Positions 24,997 through 34,217 of a DNA stretch of 64,000 nt are shown here, in pieces. Both the position numbers and the translations under genes were made by a program. The DNA is from JASEJA01 sp038872535. GTDB taxonomy: Archaea; Thermoproteota; Bathyarchaeia; Bathyarchaeales; Bathycorpusculaceae. How positions within the stretch are numbered: the first letter of the stretch is position 1; each line of letters begins with the position of its first letter. The notes under the pieces are model-generated. The model made no database searches, had not been told where the DNA came from, and saw only the letters and a program-made list of their open reading frames with translations. The DNA is taken from positions 31,765 to 95,764 of the forward strand of contig JAVZJY010000002.1 of the NCBI GenBank assembly GCA_038872535.1, in the 5' to 3' direction.

Positions 24997-25650
24997 ATGA
25001 CGCATATGGCGGGAAGACACAAGATGCCAAGTCGCTTAATTGAAATATTCGACGATAGAAATCTTGTAAATAAAATCGTAAAGCGTTTACCTTATCTATT
25101 TCAGCTTGCCGAATTAGAAAGTTCTAGAGCTGGAAAAGTTGGAATGGAAGTTGGCTCGCTTCGAGAAAAAATTTTGACTGCACTATTGATTTATAAGTTC
25201 GGAGAGAAAAACGTAGAGACAGATATTCCTATAACTGAACCCGAAGTTGACGTACGGTTATTTGGATATCCAATTTCTATTAAAACTATTACAGGGATGG
25301 GAGGGGTTAAATTTTCCTGGACCGTTGATGCCCAGAAGGCAAGAGAATTTATGGAGACTTACGTCCCTAAAACTGATGTTTTACTTGTTCAAATTAAATG
25401 GAATAAGAAAGGCACCTTCTCGCATATACCTCTTGAAGTTCAACAAAGAATCTTTCGAGCCATGGGTCGAGAGAGATATTTTAAGCTTCCAAAACCGGGA
25501 ACAAATCCTCGTGGAGTGGAAATAAGTAAAGATGCACTTTTAAAGTTACTCGAAGACAAAGATACTAAGAAAATCGAGATTTTTTGGCAACGTTCAGTAA
25601 TAGAATATAAACCTTACCAAAGATGGGTAGATTATTGGAAAGAGAGCTAA
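24997..25650 (+). CDS. Type II restriction endonuclease, ThaI-like
   Basis: The 217-residue protein resembles ThaI-family endonucleases (recognition CGCG in the name-giver). Features are SSRAGKVGMEVGSLREKILT near residue 43, then EPEVDV followed about eight residues later by SIKT: a PD-(D/E)xK-like site in which the usual acidic residue before xK is Ser. It is convergent with, and overlaps by 4 bases, a DNA methyltransferase gene, the usual type II pairing. The specificity here is not proven. A start at the second or third Met is possible. Confidence 0.7.
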   Translation: MTHMAGRHKMPSRLIEIFDDRNLVNKIVKRLPYLFQLAELESSRAGKVGMEVGSLREKILTALLIYKFGEKNVETDIPITEPEVDVRLFGYPISIKTITGMGGVKFSWTVDAQKAREFMETYVPKTDVLLVQIKWNKKGTFSHIPLEVQQRIFRAMGRERYFKLPKPGTNPRGVEISKDALLKLLEDKDTKKIEIFWQRSVIEYKPYQRWVDYWKES

Positions 25651-26855
25651 CTTAAAAATTCCGCTAATTTAATTTGAGACTGTTTCTTTAAGAAATCTTT
25701 GATTCTCTTTTCAGCTAACGCTACGTACTCTGGTTCTACATCGTAACCCACGTAATATCTGTTCGTTTGAAGAGCTGCTATTGCTGTGGTTCCGCTGCCC
25801 ATAAACGGGTCTAAGACAACTTCTCCCTCAAAAGTGTAAAGTTTGATAAGCCTTAAAGGTAACTCAACTGGAAATGGAGCAGGATGACCAACTCTAGTAG
25901 CGGATTCTGCAGCGAAGGTCCATACACTTTTGGTCCACTCTAAGAACTCCTCTTGAGTAATGGTGCTTTTTCTTCCTTTTGGGTTGTGTCGACTAAATGT
26001 CTCTTTCGAAAAAATCAATATGTATTCATGAACATCTCTTAAGGTAGGGTTACTTGGCGAACACCAACTCCCCCATGCAGTAGAAGCTGCTGCGCTTGAG
26101 CCCTTATCCCAAATTATCTCCCCTCTCATAAGAAAGCCAATGTCTAACATGCTTTGAACCACAAAAACATCTAGGGGTATGTACGGTTTTCTGCCTAAGT
26201 TAGCAACATTAATGCAAGCTCTGCCTCCAGGAACTAGAACTCTGTATGTTTCCCTGAACACCCTTGATAGTAAACTTCTGTACTCATCTAACGTGAGTCC
26301 CTTGTCATATTCTTTTCCAACATTGTATGGAGGTGAAGTTACCATTAAATGGACGCTGTTATCTGGTAATTCCTCCATGTTTTCGCTGCTTTTGCAAAAA
26401 ATCTTATTCAGAAATTCTTTGTTAATTTCGTTCTCAAAGTATATCACTTTCTCTTTTTCTTTAGGCAAGCCTTCATATAACCTACTATTGTAAAACTTTG
26501 ATGAGTCGTGACCAAATCTTCCAGGGGATCCGAAAGAGCTTGTTTCAGTTCCTTCTTTACGACCTTTACTTTGTTTTATTTTTCTATTTTCCTTTCTCGT
26601 TTCATGTGAACCTTCAAGTAGACTCACCTGAAATCCTTCATTATTTTTGATTAATTGTATTCGGCTACCTGGGTAGAATTTTCCTTTTAGAAAGGAAGAC
26701 CAGAGTCTACCGTATTTGTCAATTCTCGCTGGGTTATTATTGAGTGATGTAGTACATGGTAGTGGGGTGTCCCCCAGCAATTCAGATATGTTTTCTGTGG
26801 GAATCTGAATAAATCCCCGAAGGGCTTCCATCTTTTTAAGAATCTTACTTACCAT
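25647..26855 (-). CDS. Site-specific DNA methyltransferase (N4-cytosine or N6-adenine), beta class
   Basis: Transfers a methyl group from SAM to DNA and presumably protects the cognate site of the convergent endonuclease. The catalytic motif IV is TSPPY near residue 175, typical of N4-cytosine enzymes, and the SAM-binding motif I DPFMGSGTTAIAAL lies near residue 345; motif IV before I defines the beta class. An N-terminal extension of about 145 residues, rich in Lys, Ser and Gly, is unlike most family members (about 300 aa) and may hold DNA-recognition elements. Confidence 0.87.
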   Translation of the reverse strand: MVSKILKKMEALRGFIQIPTENISELLGDTPLPCTTSLNNNPARIDKYGRLWSSFLKGKFYPGSRIQLIKNNEGFQVSLLEGSHETRKENRKIKQSKGRKEGTETSSFGSPGRFGHDSSKFYNSRLYEGLPKEKEKVIYFENEINKEFLNKIFCKSSENMEELPDNSVHLMVTSPPYNVGKEYDKGLTLDEYRSLLSRVFRETYRVLVPGGRACINVANLGRKPYIPLDVFVVQSMLDIGFLMRGEIIWDKGSSAAASTAWGSWCSPSNPTLRDVHEYILIFSKETFSRHNPKGRKSTITQEEFLEWTKSVWTFAAESATRVGHPAPFPVELPLRLIKLYTFEGEVVLDPFMGSGTTAIAALQTNRYYVGYDVEPEYVALAEKRIKDFLKKQSQIKLAEFLS

Positions 26856-26998
26856 TCTTCTTCCCTCTAAATATCTATTTACCCTATCTATGAATTTTTC
26901 TATTTTGAAAATAATTCAGTAGTTTAACTTGCACCCAATCCTCCTCAAGTTTTCACTAAAGTAGATTAAATAAATGGGTTGTTATTTTGTGATAGTTT

Positions 26999-27517
26999 AT
27001 GATATCTAAAGATGAAGCCTTGAGGCTTGTTAAAGGTACAAGTAAGTATTCTCATGCTTTGATGGTTTCTTGCATGATGAAGGAGTTGGCGAAGGCATTA
27101 AATGAAAATGAAAAAGAGTGGATGTTGGTTGGGCTCTTACATGATTTAGATTATGATGAGGTTAAAGATGATATGAGAATGCATGGTGTTGTTGCTGCTG
27201 AAATGTTGAGAGGGAAGTTGTCTGAAAAATGTCTTTATGCAATTAAAGCTCATGATTACAGAAGTGGAATTAAACCCATAAGTAAGCTTGACAAGGCATT
27301 GATAGCAACAGATTCCTTAGCAAGTCTAATTGAGAGAGTGGGAATGGAAACTGGAGAATTAAATGTGAAAAAGTTGCGAGCAGAGCTTGAAAATATTTCC
27401 GTCAGCAACCCATGGTACAAAACTAATGTGCTTAAATGTGAAGAATTTGGGCTAAATGTAGATGAATTCTTACGGTTATGCTTAAATTCCATAAAGAAAA
27501 GAGAATGTGATAGTTGA
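26999..27517 (+). CDS. HD-domain phosphohydrolase
   Basis: The 172-residue protein carries an HD metal site: KYSHALMVS near residue 17, GLLHDLDYD near 45, then MHGVVAAEML and AIKAHDYR further on, the order seen in small HDIG-like hydrolases. The substrate is unknown; nucleotide or cyclic-nucleotide phosphohydrolysis is the family trend. The stop abuts the convergent acyl-CoA dehydrogenase stop with no spacer. Confidence 0.82.
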   Translation: MISKDEALRLVKGTSKYSHALMVSCMMKELAKALNENEKEWMLVGLLHDLDYDEVKDDMRMHGVVAAEMLRGKLSEKCLYAIKAHDYRSGIKPISKLDKALIATDSLASLIERVGMETGELNVKKLRAELENISVSNPWYKTNVLKCEEFGLNVDEFLRLCLNSIKKRECDS

Positions 27518-28710
27518 TTATTTGTAGGGTATGTATTCTTTGCCTAAGAGTTCTCTGGCTATGACTATTCTTTGGATGTTTGTGGCTCCTTCGGCTCCGA
27601 CGCAGTAGGACATTATTCCGCGCAACCCCATTTCTAGTGGGCATTCCTTGGTGTAGCCGTAGGCGCCAAGCCAAATCATCGCATGTTTGAAAACGTCAAA
27701 GGCGAAATGCGGCGCCATCAATTTACAAGCAGCAATCATTCTGCTCACTTCTAAGGGTGAGAATTTGCCTTCTTTGTAGCGTTTGTCTTGCATCCAAGCC
27801 GTGCGATAAGTAAGTGAACGCAAAGCCTCAAGTTGCGCCCAATCATCCGCCAATTCAAACTGTATTCCCTCAAATTTTCCTATGGGTCTGCCGAAAGCCT
27901 TCCGCTCTTTGATGTATTCCATTCCAATGTCAAGCGCTCTTCTCGCAGCGCCAATGCAGACTGCTGCTATCAATNNNNNNNNNNNNNNNNNNNNNNNNNN
28001 NNNNNNNNNNNNNNNNNNNNNNNNNNNNNNNNNNNNNNNNNNNNNNNNNNNNNNNNNNNNNNNNNNNNNCTTCCCATGTCATCAAAGCGTTTGTTAATTT
28101 CAACCCCAGAAGCATTTATTGGTAAGTAAAAGCCCGTCATTCCTCGATGGGGGGCTTCTGGAGGTGCAGGCGAAGTTCTGGCAACGACAAAGTAGCCTCC
28201 GCCAAGTTTTTTGGCTTCTTCAGTTCCGCTAATATACATTTTCTCTCCATTCAAAACCCAATCATTTCCTTCCTTACGGGCTGTAGATTTGAAGGCAGCA
28301 ACATCAGAGCCACCGCCAGACTCTGTGGAGGCTATGCCAATGAAGGCTTCGCCTTTTATGGCTGGATGGATAACTGCTTCACGAACTTTTTCTGTGCAGT
28401 ATCTGTCAACAACAAAGCCCCAGGAAGATTCCACAAGCCAAAGCACTGGAATGGCAATACTAATGTCGGCATAACCCAACTCTTCTCCAGCAATACAAGC
28501 AGTAACCCAGTCAGCGCCTGTTCCGCCATGCTCCTGCGGCGCAGTCATGACAAGCAAGCCTAAGTCAGCCATGCCCCTCAAAATTTCTCTGGGAATTTCG
28601 CCTTTACTATCCATCTCTCTAATTTTCTCAAGGGGCAAATTTTTTTCGCACCATTCTTTTAATGCTTTGCGGAAAAGCTCTTGTTCCTCTGTGAAACTGA
28701 AATCAACCAT
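27518..28710 (-). CDS. Acyl-CoA dehydrogenase, interrupted by an assembly gap
   Basis: FAD enzyme that oxidises acyl-CoA to enoyl-CoA. The upstream part (from 28710) has FTEEQELFRKALKEWCEKNL, APQEHGGTGADWVT and STESGGGSDVAAFKSTARKE. The downstream part has AARRALDIGMEYIKERKAFG, the C-terminal helical domain, and ends ELLGKEYIPYK. The two parts are in different frames across 95 N at 27975-28069, so the true gap is a multiple of 3 bases, probably about 110-130 by comparison with the family. It lies 56 bases behind hdrB on the same strand. Confidence 0.87.
27975..28069. other. Assembly gap 3 (95 N)
   Basis: Same 95-N length as the other two gaps, but the flanks are not duplicated: some 35-40 codons of the acyl-CoA dehydrogenase (the stretch after RFDDMG) are really missing. 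Confidence 0.92.
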
Positions 28711-28766
28711 TTTTTCACCTTGAAAACTTCTATTTTTAAACTTGGAATATAAAAGTTGTTTAGCGT

Positions 28767-29642
28767 TTAAGGTGAAAATTTCATTAAAAGCTGCTCAACA
28801 GGACTTTGGTTAAGATGCAAACCAAGTTTTTCCACTTCAACATTTAAGGCTAAACCAAGCAGCTGCGTATAATAAATTACTGGAAGACTGGCTTTTGCTC
28901 CAACAGTTGCCGCTGCATCCTTCTGCCTAAAATCAAACATCAAACCACAATCTGGACAAGAAATAACCAAACCGTCAACACCCAAATCTTGTAAGGCTTT
29001 AATTTTAGCGCCAGCAAGAGAAAGAGCAGAACTGGGATGACTATACATTAAAGGCGCACCACAACAATCTAGTTTTTCAGCGTAATCCACTTTTTTCGCT
29101 CCAAGAACCTCCACTAACTCATCAAGTTTTCGGGGATTCTCCGCATCATCAACCCTTCCAAGGTCACTGTAACGAATGATTTGGCAACCAACATGTGTTG
29201 CCAACCGCAAATTTTTAAGAGATTTTTGCGTTGCTTTTTTAATAGAATCTAAACCAACAAAGTCGTGCAAGAAGTCGATTACATGCCAAATTTTAATGTT
29301 AGAGTTATATTCTAATCCTTCTTCCCTCAGCAAACCTTTTATTTTCGCATCAAAATCTTTATTTTTATTCACAACATTTTTTGCTTCCGAAATAGCAAAG
29401 TGACAACGATTGCATGGCACAAGCAAACCATCTAAACCCGTCGCGTTTGCTAGGGCTAAAACTCTCATAGCTAAATAGTTTGCTGCGGAATCTTTTACAC
29501 TTTTTATCGGGTCTCCACAACAATTAGCTTCAGATAAATCTACAAGTTCTACGTTTAGTTTTTGGAAAACTTCTCGAACAGACATTTCATAAGCATACTG
29601 ACTTGTTAATATGCGACAACCCCAAAAAACAGCAAGTTTCAC
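28767..29642 (-). CDS. hdrB: Heterodisulfide reductase subunit B
   Basis: Carries two noncubane [4Fe-4S] clusters in methanogen HdrABC. Both CCG motifs are present: ANCCGDPIKS near residue 41 followed by LVPCNRC, and LDCCGAPLMY near 193 followed by SCPDC. This matches the paired C-x(31-39)-CC-x(35-36)-CxxC pattern. Length 291 is normal. In the operon hdrA-hdrC-hdrB-acyl-CoA dehydrogenase it starts one base after hdrC ends. The natural disulfide or alternative substrate is not evident. Confidence 0.92.
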   Translation of the reverse strand: MKLAVFWGCRILTSQYAYEMSVREVFQKLNVELVDLSEANCCGDPIKSVKDSAANYLAMRVLALANATGLDGLLVPCNRCHFAISEAKNVVNKNKDFDAKIKGLLREEGLEYNSNIKIWHVIDFLHDFVGLDSIKKATQKSLKNLRLATHVGCQIIRYSDLGRVDDAENPRKLDELVEVLGAKKVDYAEKLDCCGAPLMYSHPSSALSLAGAKIKALQDLGVDGLVISCPDCGLMFDFRQKDAAATVGAKASLPVIYYTQLLGLALNVEVEKLGLHLNQSPVEQLLMKFSP

Positions 29643-30158
29643 CTATTTTTCCTCCATAATTTTCATAAATACTGCCTGAAAACTCTCACTTGGGAAGTTG
29701 ATTTTTGGCAATCTTAGACTTTTACGATCAAAAACTTCCATCTTCTTTGTAGTAACCTCTTGAGGTGCTTCAGCCAAGCCGGTTTCGAGAATTCTTGAGA
29801 AAGCTTTCAAGTATTCTTCGGGTACTTGCGCTTCCTTTTCAACAGCCATGTTTCTAAGAACCATTATTGCGTGGTATGGTGAGGCTTTTTGTGGGCACCT
29901 TTGTGCACACTTTAGGCATGTTACACAAGTCCAAATTATTTCTGATGATGCCAATTCATCCACAAAACCAAGGTTGACAAGTTTAACTATTTCATGAGGC
30001 TTCAATTCCAAAAGTTTTAATGCTGTGCATCCGCTGGTGCATTTTAAACATTGAAAACAGTTAATGAGTTCTCTGTTGCCAAGCTTTGACAAAAATTTTT
30101 CTCGGGCTTCTATGTTAGGTTTTGCCATGGACATTAAATCTGTTAAACCCATACTCAT
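29643..30158 (-). CDS. hdrC: Heterodisulfide reductase subunit C
   Basis: Two [4Fe-4S] ferredoxin-type clusters link HdrA to HdrB: NCFQCLKCTSGCTALKL near residue 34 and TCVTCLKCAQRCPQKASP near 76. Length 171 fits HdrC. It overlaps hdrA by 4 bases and abuts hdrB. Confidence 0.92.
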   Translation of the reverse strand: MSMGLTDLMSMAKPNIEAREKFLSKLGNRELINCFQCLKCTSGCTALKLLELKPHEIVKLVNLGFVDELASSEIIWTCVTCLKCAQRCPQKASPYHAIMVLRNMAVEKEAQVPEEYLKAFSRILETGLAEAPQEVTTKKMEVFDRKSLRLPKINFPSESFQAVFMKIMEEK

Positions 30159-32143
30159 CTACCTCCTTCCGAACAGCATGCTTGAACTTGCGCCAGAAAT
30201 TGCTCATCAGTGTAATGTCGCATTTTAATTGCTTTTGTGGGGCATGCTGAAACGCAGAGACCACAGCCTTGACACATGGCTTCAATAATTTCCGCTTTAA
30301 CCTTTTCCACACCTTCCACAGTTTCAGTTTTCATTTCTATCGCAAAAAACGGACAGAGAGGCTCACAAACTTGACAACCACTGCACAATTCCTTATCAAT
30401 AACAGCCGTTAAAGGCTCAAGCTCAATTACTCCACTCGTCAAAAGGTCGATTACTTTTGCTGCCGCGCCGCTGGCTTGGGCAACAGTATCAGGTATATCC
30501 TTAGGTCCTTGACAAGAACCTGCAATGAAAATTCCAGCCGTTAAACTCTCTAGAGGTCGCAATTTTGGATGTGCTTCTAAAAGAAAACCGTCAGCGCTTC
30601 TTGAAACATGGAATAGGGCGCTTACTTTTTCAAGGTCAGTGTTTGGAATTAGTCCATTTGCTAGAACGATTAAGTCTGGTTTTATTTCCAAAAGCTTGTT
30701 TGTTCCCTTATCGTAAACATCAAAGTAAAGCGAACCATCCGGAGCGCTTCGAATGTCTGAAGGCAAACCTGCAACAAATTCTATGTCCAAATCCCTTGCT
30801 CGTCTATAAAATTCGTCATATCCCTTGCCAAAAGCACGCATATCATTAAAGCACACATAAATTTTCACGTTTTCTCCTAGCCTTTCTTGAACAAGAATTG
30901 CTTGCTTTAAAGTTGCCATACACCCTACACGACAACAATACTCATGAAAACGTTTATCTCTGGAGCCCACACATTGAACAAAAACCAAAGTTTTCGGAGA
31001 CGTGCCACCTTGTGGACTAATAATTTCTCCTTTAGTAGGTCCAGAGGCATTCAGAATCCTTTCAAACTCTATGTTGGATATCACATTCTTGTATCGTTTA
31101 TATCCTAACTCTGGCATTTTAGAAGCGTCAAAAACTTCCGCTCCCACAGCCAAAATTATAGCGCCCACTTTAAGCCTAAATTCTTCTGGTTGCTGTGCAA
31201 AGTTTATGGCTTTTGCCTCACATGCGCTTAAGCATTTACCGCACACATCTTTATCATATTTCAATCTTAAACAATGGTTTGGGTTTATTATGGCTATTTT
31301 TGGCACAGCATAAGGAGAATAAACTGATATTGCACGTGTTTGGCTTAAACCTTCATTAAATTCGTCTGGAATCTTAACTGGACAAACTTGAGTGCAGAGT
31401 TCGCAACCCACACATTTTTTCTCATCCACATAACGGGGCTTCTTTACAACTGAAACTTCATAATTTCCAACAAACCCACTAACATTTGTAACCTCAGAAT
31501 TTGTTAACAATGTTATGTTTGGATGTCTTGCAACATCAACCATTTTAGGGGTGAGAATGCAGGCACTGCAATCAAGAGTTGGAAAAGTCTTATCCAACTG
31601 CGCCATACGCCCACCAATACTAGGCGCCTTCTCAACAAGATAAACTCTAAAACCAGCATCAGCCAAATCCAGCGAAGCCTGTATCCCAGCAATCCCGCCA
31701 CCCACAACTAAAACGCTCTTCTCAACGCTCACCCTTCGTTTTTCTAAAGGCTCCAAAAGTTTAACACGAGCCACACCCATCCTCACAAGGTTTTTTGCCT
31801 TTTCTGTGGCTTTTTCTGGCTCTTCGCTGTGAACCCAAGAGACATGTTCTCTCAAATTGACGATTTCAAGCAAATATGGGTTTAAACTCGCCTCAGCAAC
31901 AGTTCTCCGGAAAGTCTCTTCATGCATTCTCGGCGAACATGTTGCGATAACTATTCGGTCAAGGTTATGCGCTTTAATGTCTTCTTTAATCATGCGCTGT
32001 CCAGTTTCAGAACACATGTAAACATAATGCTTAGCCACTACGACATCTGGCAATTTTTCCGCATACTCAGTCACTTTTTCTACGTCAACAACTCCGGCTA
32101 TGTTCAAGCCGCAGTGGCAAACATAAACGCCTATTCTAGGCAT
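30155..32143 (-). CDS. hdrA: Heterodisulfide reductase subunit A (flavin, electron-bifurcating core)
   Basis: The 662-residue protein has the HdrA order: N-terminal VYVCHCGLNIAGVVDVEKV, the FAD Rossmann motif VVGGGIAGIQASLDLADAG, the FPTLDCSACILTPKM cysteine segment, an inserted ferredoxin domain (KCVGCELCTQVCP), and two C-terminal [4Fe-4S] motifs (LCSGCQVCEPLCP and MCQGCGLCVSACP). No MvhD domain is fused and no hydrogenase genes are near, so the electron donor is not the methanogen one. First gene of the operon with hdrC, hdrB and an acyl-CoA dehydrogenase. Confidence 0.94.
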   Translation of the reverse strand: MPRIGVYVCHCGLNIAGVVDVEKVTEYAEKLPDVVVAKHYVYMCSETGQRMIKEDIKAHNLDRIVIATCSPRMHEETFRRTVAEASLNPYLLEIVNLREHVSWVHSEEPEKATEKAKNLVRMGVARVKLLEPLEKRRVSVEKSVLVVGGGIAGIQASLDLADAGFRVYLVEKAPSIGGRMAQLDKTFPTLDCSACILTPKMVDVARHPNITLLTNSEVTNVSGFVGNYEVSVVKKPRYVDEKKCVGCELCTQVCPVKIPDEFNEGLSQTRAISVYSPYAVPKIAIINPNHCLRLKYDKDVCGKCLSACEAKAINFAQQPEEFRLKVGAIILAVGAEVFDASKMPELGYKRYKNVISNIEFERILNASGPTKGEIISPQGGTSPKTLVFVQCVGSRDKRFHEYCCRVGCMATLKQAILVQERLGENVKIYVCFNDMRAFGKGYDEFYRRARDLDIEFVAGLPSDIRSAPDGSLYFDVYDKGTNKLLEIKPDLIVLANGLIPNTDLEKVSALFHVSRSADGFLLEAHPKLRPLESLTAGIFIAGSCQGPKDIPDTVAQASGAAAKVIDLLTSGVIELEPLTAVIDKELCSGCQVCEPLCPFFAIEMKTETVEGVEKVKAEIIEAMCQGCGLCVSACPTKAIKMRHYTDEQFLAQVQACCSEGGR

Positions 32144-32234
32144 CTGCGAAACCTCAAGCGATTGATTTACCCATCAAACTCTTTATTATTCATAACGGTT
32201 CAAAAAAGCAATCCATAACATAAAACTAACATTT

Positions 32235-32738
32235 TTAATAAACTGAAACTTTAGCCACGCCATTTATTTTTAAAAATTCTGGAATCAATTTGCCTGGAAT
32301 CTTTTTCTCAGCAATCAAAGTCAATTTTGGTTCCGGCGACAACTCCGGGTCATCAACTATTGCTTGTCTTATGCTCAAACCAGCATTTGCAAGAATTGAG
32401 GCGGAGCTTGCAAGTATGCCTGGAATTCGTGCATCCACTGGCGTTATTTCAACAACTCCTAGGTCTAAATGTTTTGCAATCTCTTTCAAAGAATGCCCTG
32501 CAGACCTTAACCCTTCAAAGATTTGTTTTAGTTCATGGTTTGTGCGAATGGCATTTAACGTTTCGTTTACTGTTCTTCTGTCTACTTTGGCGACTCTGGC
32601 TATGCGCACTGGTGGAACTTCGATTTCGTTAAGGTAGATTTTTCCGTTTCTTACGCTTAATCCATTTTCTACGAGAACTCGAGCTACTTTTAGTCTTTCT
32701 GGATAGCCTTCTAGGCATTTTACGATTTTGCTCCACAT
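32235..32738 (-). CDS. HTH and ACT-domain regulator of amino acid metabolism (COG2150-like)
   Basis: The N-terminal half is helix-turn-helix-like (VRIARVAKVDRRTVNETLNA near residue 44) and the C-terminal half is an ACT-type ligand-binding fold (VEITPVDARIPGILASSASI, with SIRQAIVDDPEL). This matches a family annotated as predicted regulators of amino acid metabolism. It is divergent from the trpB2-serK operon, with 113 bases between starts, so it probably controls that operon in response to an amino acid (inference). Confidence 0.8.
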   Translation of the reverse strand: MWSKIVKCLEGYPERLKVARVLVENGLSVRNGKIYLNEIEVPPVRIARVAKVDRRTVNETLNAIRTNHELKQIFEGLRSAGHSLKEIAKHLDLGVVEITPVDARIPGILASSASILANAGLSIRQAIVDDPELSPEPKLTLIAEKKIPGKLIPEFLKINGVAKVSVY

Positions 32739-32851
32739 GTTTCGGATTCCTTCATGTACTGTTTTGTGCAGTAAAGTATAAATATGTTCGTGTTGTCTTT
32801 AGTATATTATTATGCATGAATGAACAAAAATAGACATAAGGGGACATCTGT

Positions 32852-34207
32852 ATGCAACAAAAAATTAATGAAAACTTCACACAGCTAAAACAGGAAGAAA
32901 TACCAAAAGAATGGTACAACATACAGGCAGACCTTCCAGAACCGTTACCACCACCATTAGACCCCACAACCTTAAAACCCATAAGTCCACAACTATTAGA
33001 AAGAATATTCGCAAAAGAACTCATAAAACAAGAAGTTTCCACAGAACGCTACATAAAAATACCAGAAGAAGTTTTGGATGCGTATCTGAGGCTTCCGCGC
33101 CCAACGCCGCTGTATAGAGCAAAACGATTAGAAAAACACTTGAAAACACCAGCCCAGATATACTTCAAATGTGAAAACTTCAGCCCCACAGGAAGCCATA
33201 AAACCAACACAGCCCTTGCACAAGCCTACTATAACAAGCAACAAGGAATAAAAAGACTAGTAACAGAAACTGGAGCGGGACAGTGGGGCACAGCCCTAGC
33301 TTTTTCATGCACCATTTTCGGACTGAAATGTCGAATCTACATGGTTAAGGCAAGCTATTACCAAAAGCCTGGCAGAAGAATTATAGCGCAAATTTACGGA
33401 GCAGAAATGTTTCCATCACCAAGCGAACAAACAAATTTTGGCAGAAAACTGCTCAAAGAAAACCCAGAAAATCCCGGAACTTTGGGAATAGCAATCACGG
33501 AAGCCATAGAAGATACGCTTACAAACGAAGACACACGCTATTCTTTAGGCTCTGTTCTGAACCACGTGCTTATGCACCAAACAATAGTAGGCTTGGAAGC
33601 GAAAAAACAGTTCGAACTCATAGACGTTTATCCAGATGTGGTTTGCGGTTGCATAGGCGGAGGCTCTAACTATGCAGGCTTCGCATTTCCCTTCATGATG
33701 GACAAACTTAGAGGAAAAACAAACACAGAATTTGTTGCTTGCGAATCAAAAGCCGTTCCCCACACAACAAGAGGCGTTTACACTTATGATTATGGGGATA
33801 CTGGCAAAATGACACCACTTCTGAAAATGTTAACAATCGGACATGGCTATGCCTGTCCACCTATCCATGCTGGTGGTTTGCGATACCATGGAATGGCACC
33901 TTTGATATCTTACCTGATATATAAAGGGTATATGCGCTCCGTGGCTTATGCTCAAAACGAAGTTTTCGAAGCCGCAAAGATTCTAGCTCAAACGGAAGGA
34001 TTAATAATAGCGCCAGAAACAGCCCACAGTTTAAAATTCGTAATTGATGAGGGATTAAGATGCAAGAAAACCGGCGAGAAAAAAGTAATTGCAATGAATT
34101 ACAGTGGACATGGCTTACTTGACCTAACAGCTTATGAACAGTTTCTCAGCGGCAAACTGGTAGATTATGAACCGGAAAAAATCGAAGTTCCAACCTTTAG
34201 CCACTAA
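32852..34207 (+). CDS. trpB2: TrpB2-type tryptophan synthase beta chain
   Basis: PLP enzyme making tryptophan from indole. The 451-residue length and the N-terminal extension (PLDPTTLKPISPQLLERIF) place it in the TrpB2 group rather than TrpB1. The PLP lysine is in FSPTGSHKTNTALAQAYY near residue 115; GAGQWGTALAF and VVCGCIGGGSNYAGF follow. Some TrpB2 enzymes are known to use O-phosphoserine. A serine kinase gene starts 10 bases after the stop, and no trpA is present in the window. Confidence 0.9.
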   Translation: MQQKINENFTQLKQEEIPKEWYNIQADLPEPLPPPLDPTTLKPISPQLLERIFAKELIKQEVSTERYIKIPEEVLDAYLRLPRPTPLYRAKRLEKHLKTPAQIYFKCENFSPTGSHKTNTALAQAYYNKQQGIKRLVTETGAGQWGTALAFSCTIFGLKCRIYMVKASYYQKPGRRIIAQIYGAEMFPSPSEQTNFGRKLLKENPENPGTLGIAITEAIEDTLTNEDTRYSLGSVLNHVLMHQTIVGLEAKKQFELIDVYPDVVCGCIGGGSNYAGFAFPFMMDKLRGKTNTEFVACESKAVPHTTRGVYTYDYGDTGKMTPLLKMLTIGHGYACPPIHAGGLRYHGMAPLISYLIYKGYMRSVAYAQNEVFEAAKILAQTEGLIIAPETAHSLKFVIDEGLRCKKTGEKKVIAMNYSGHGLLDLTAYEQFLSGKLVDYEPEKIEVPTFSH

Positions 34208-34217
34208 GGTAAAGAGC

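Noticed and set aside
24750..26998. Prophage or integrated element carrying the restriction-modification genes
   Set aside because: No integrase, recombinase, tRNA attachment site or direct repeats flank the pair; only the shared intergenic element is unusual.
27900..28140. Duplicated flanks around gap 3, as at the other gaps
   Set aside because: The sequences on each side differ; they are successive parts of the acyl-CoA dehydrogenase.
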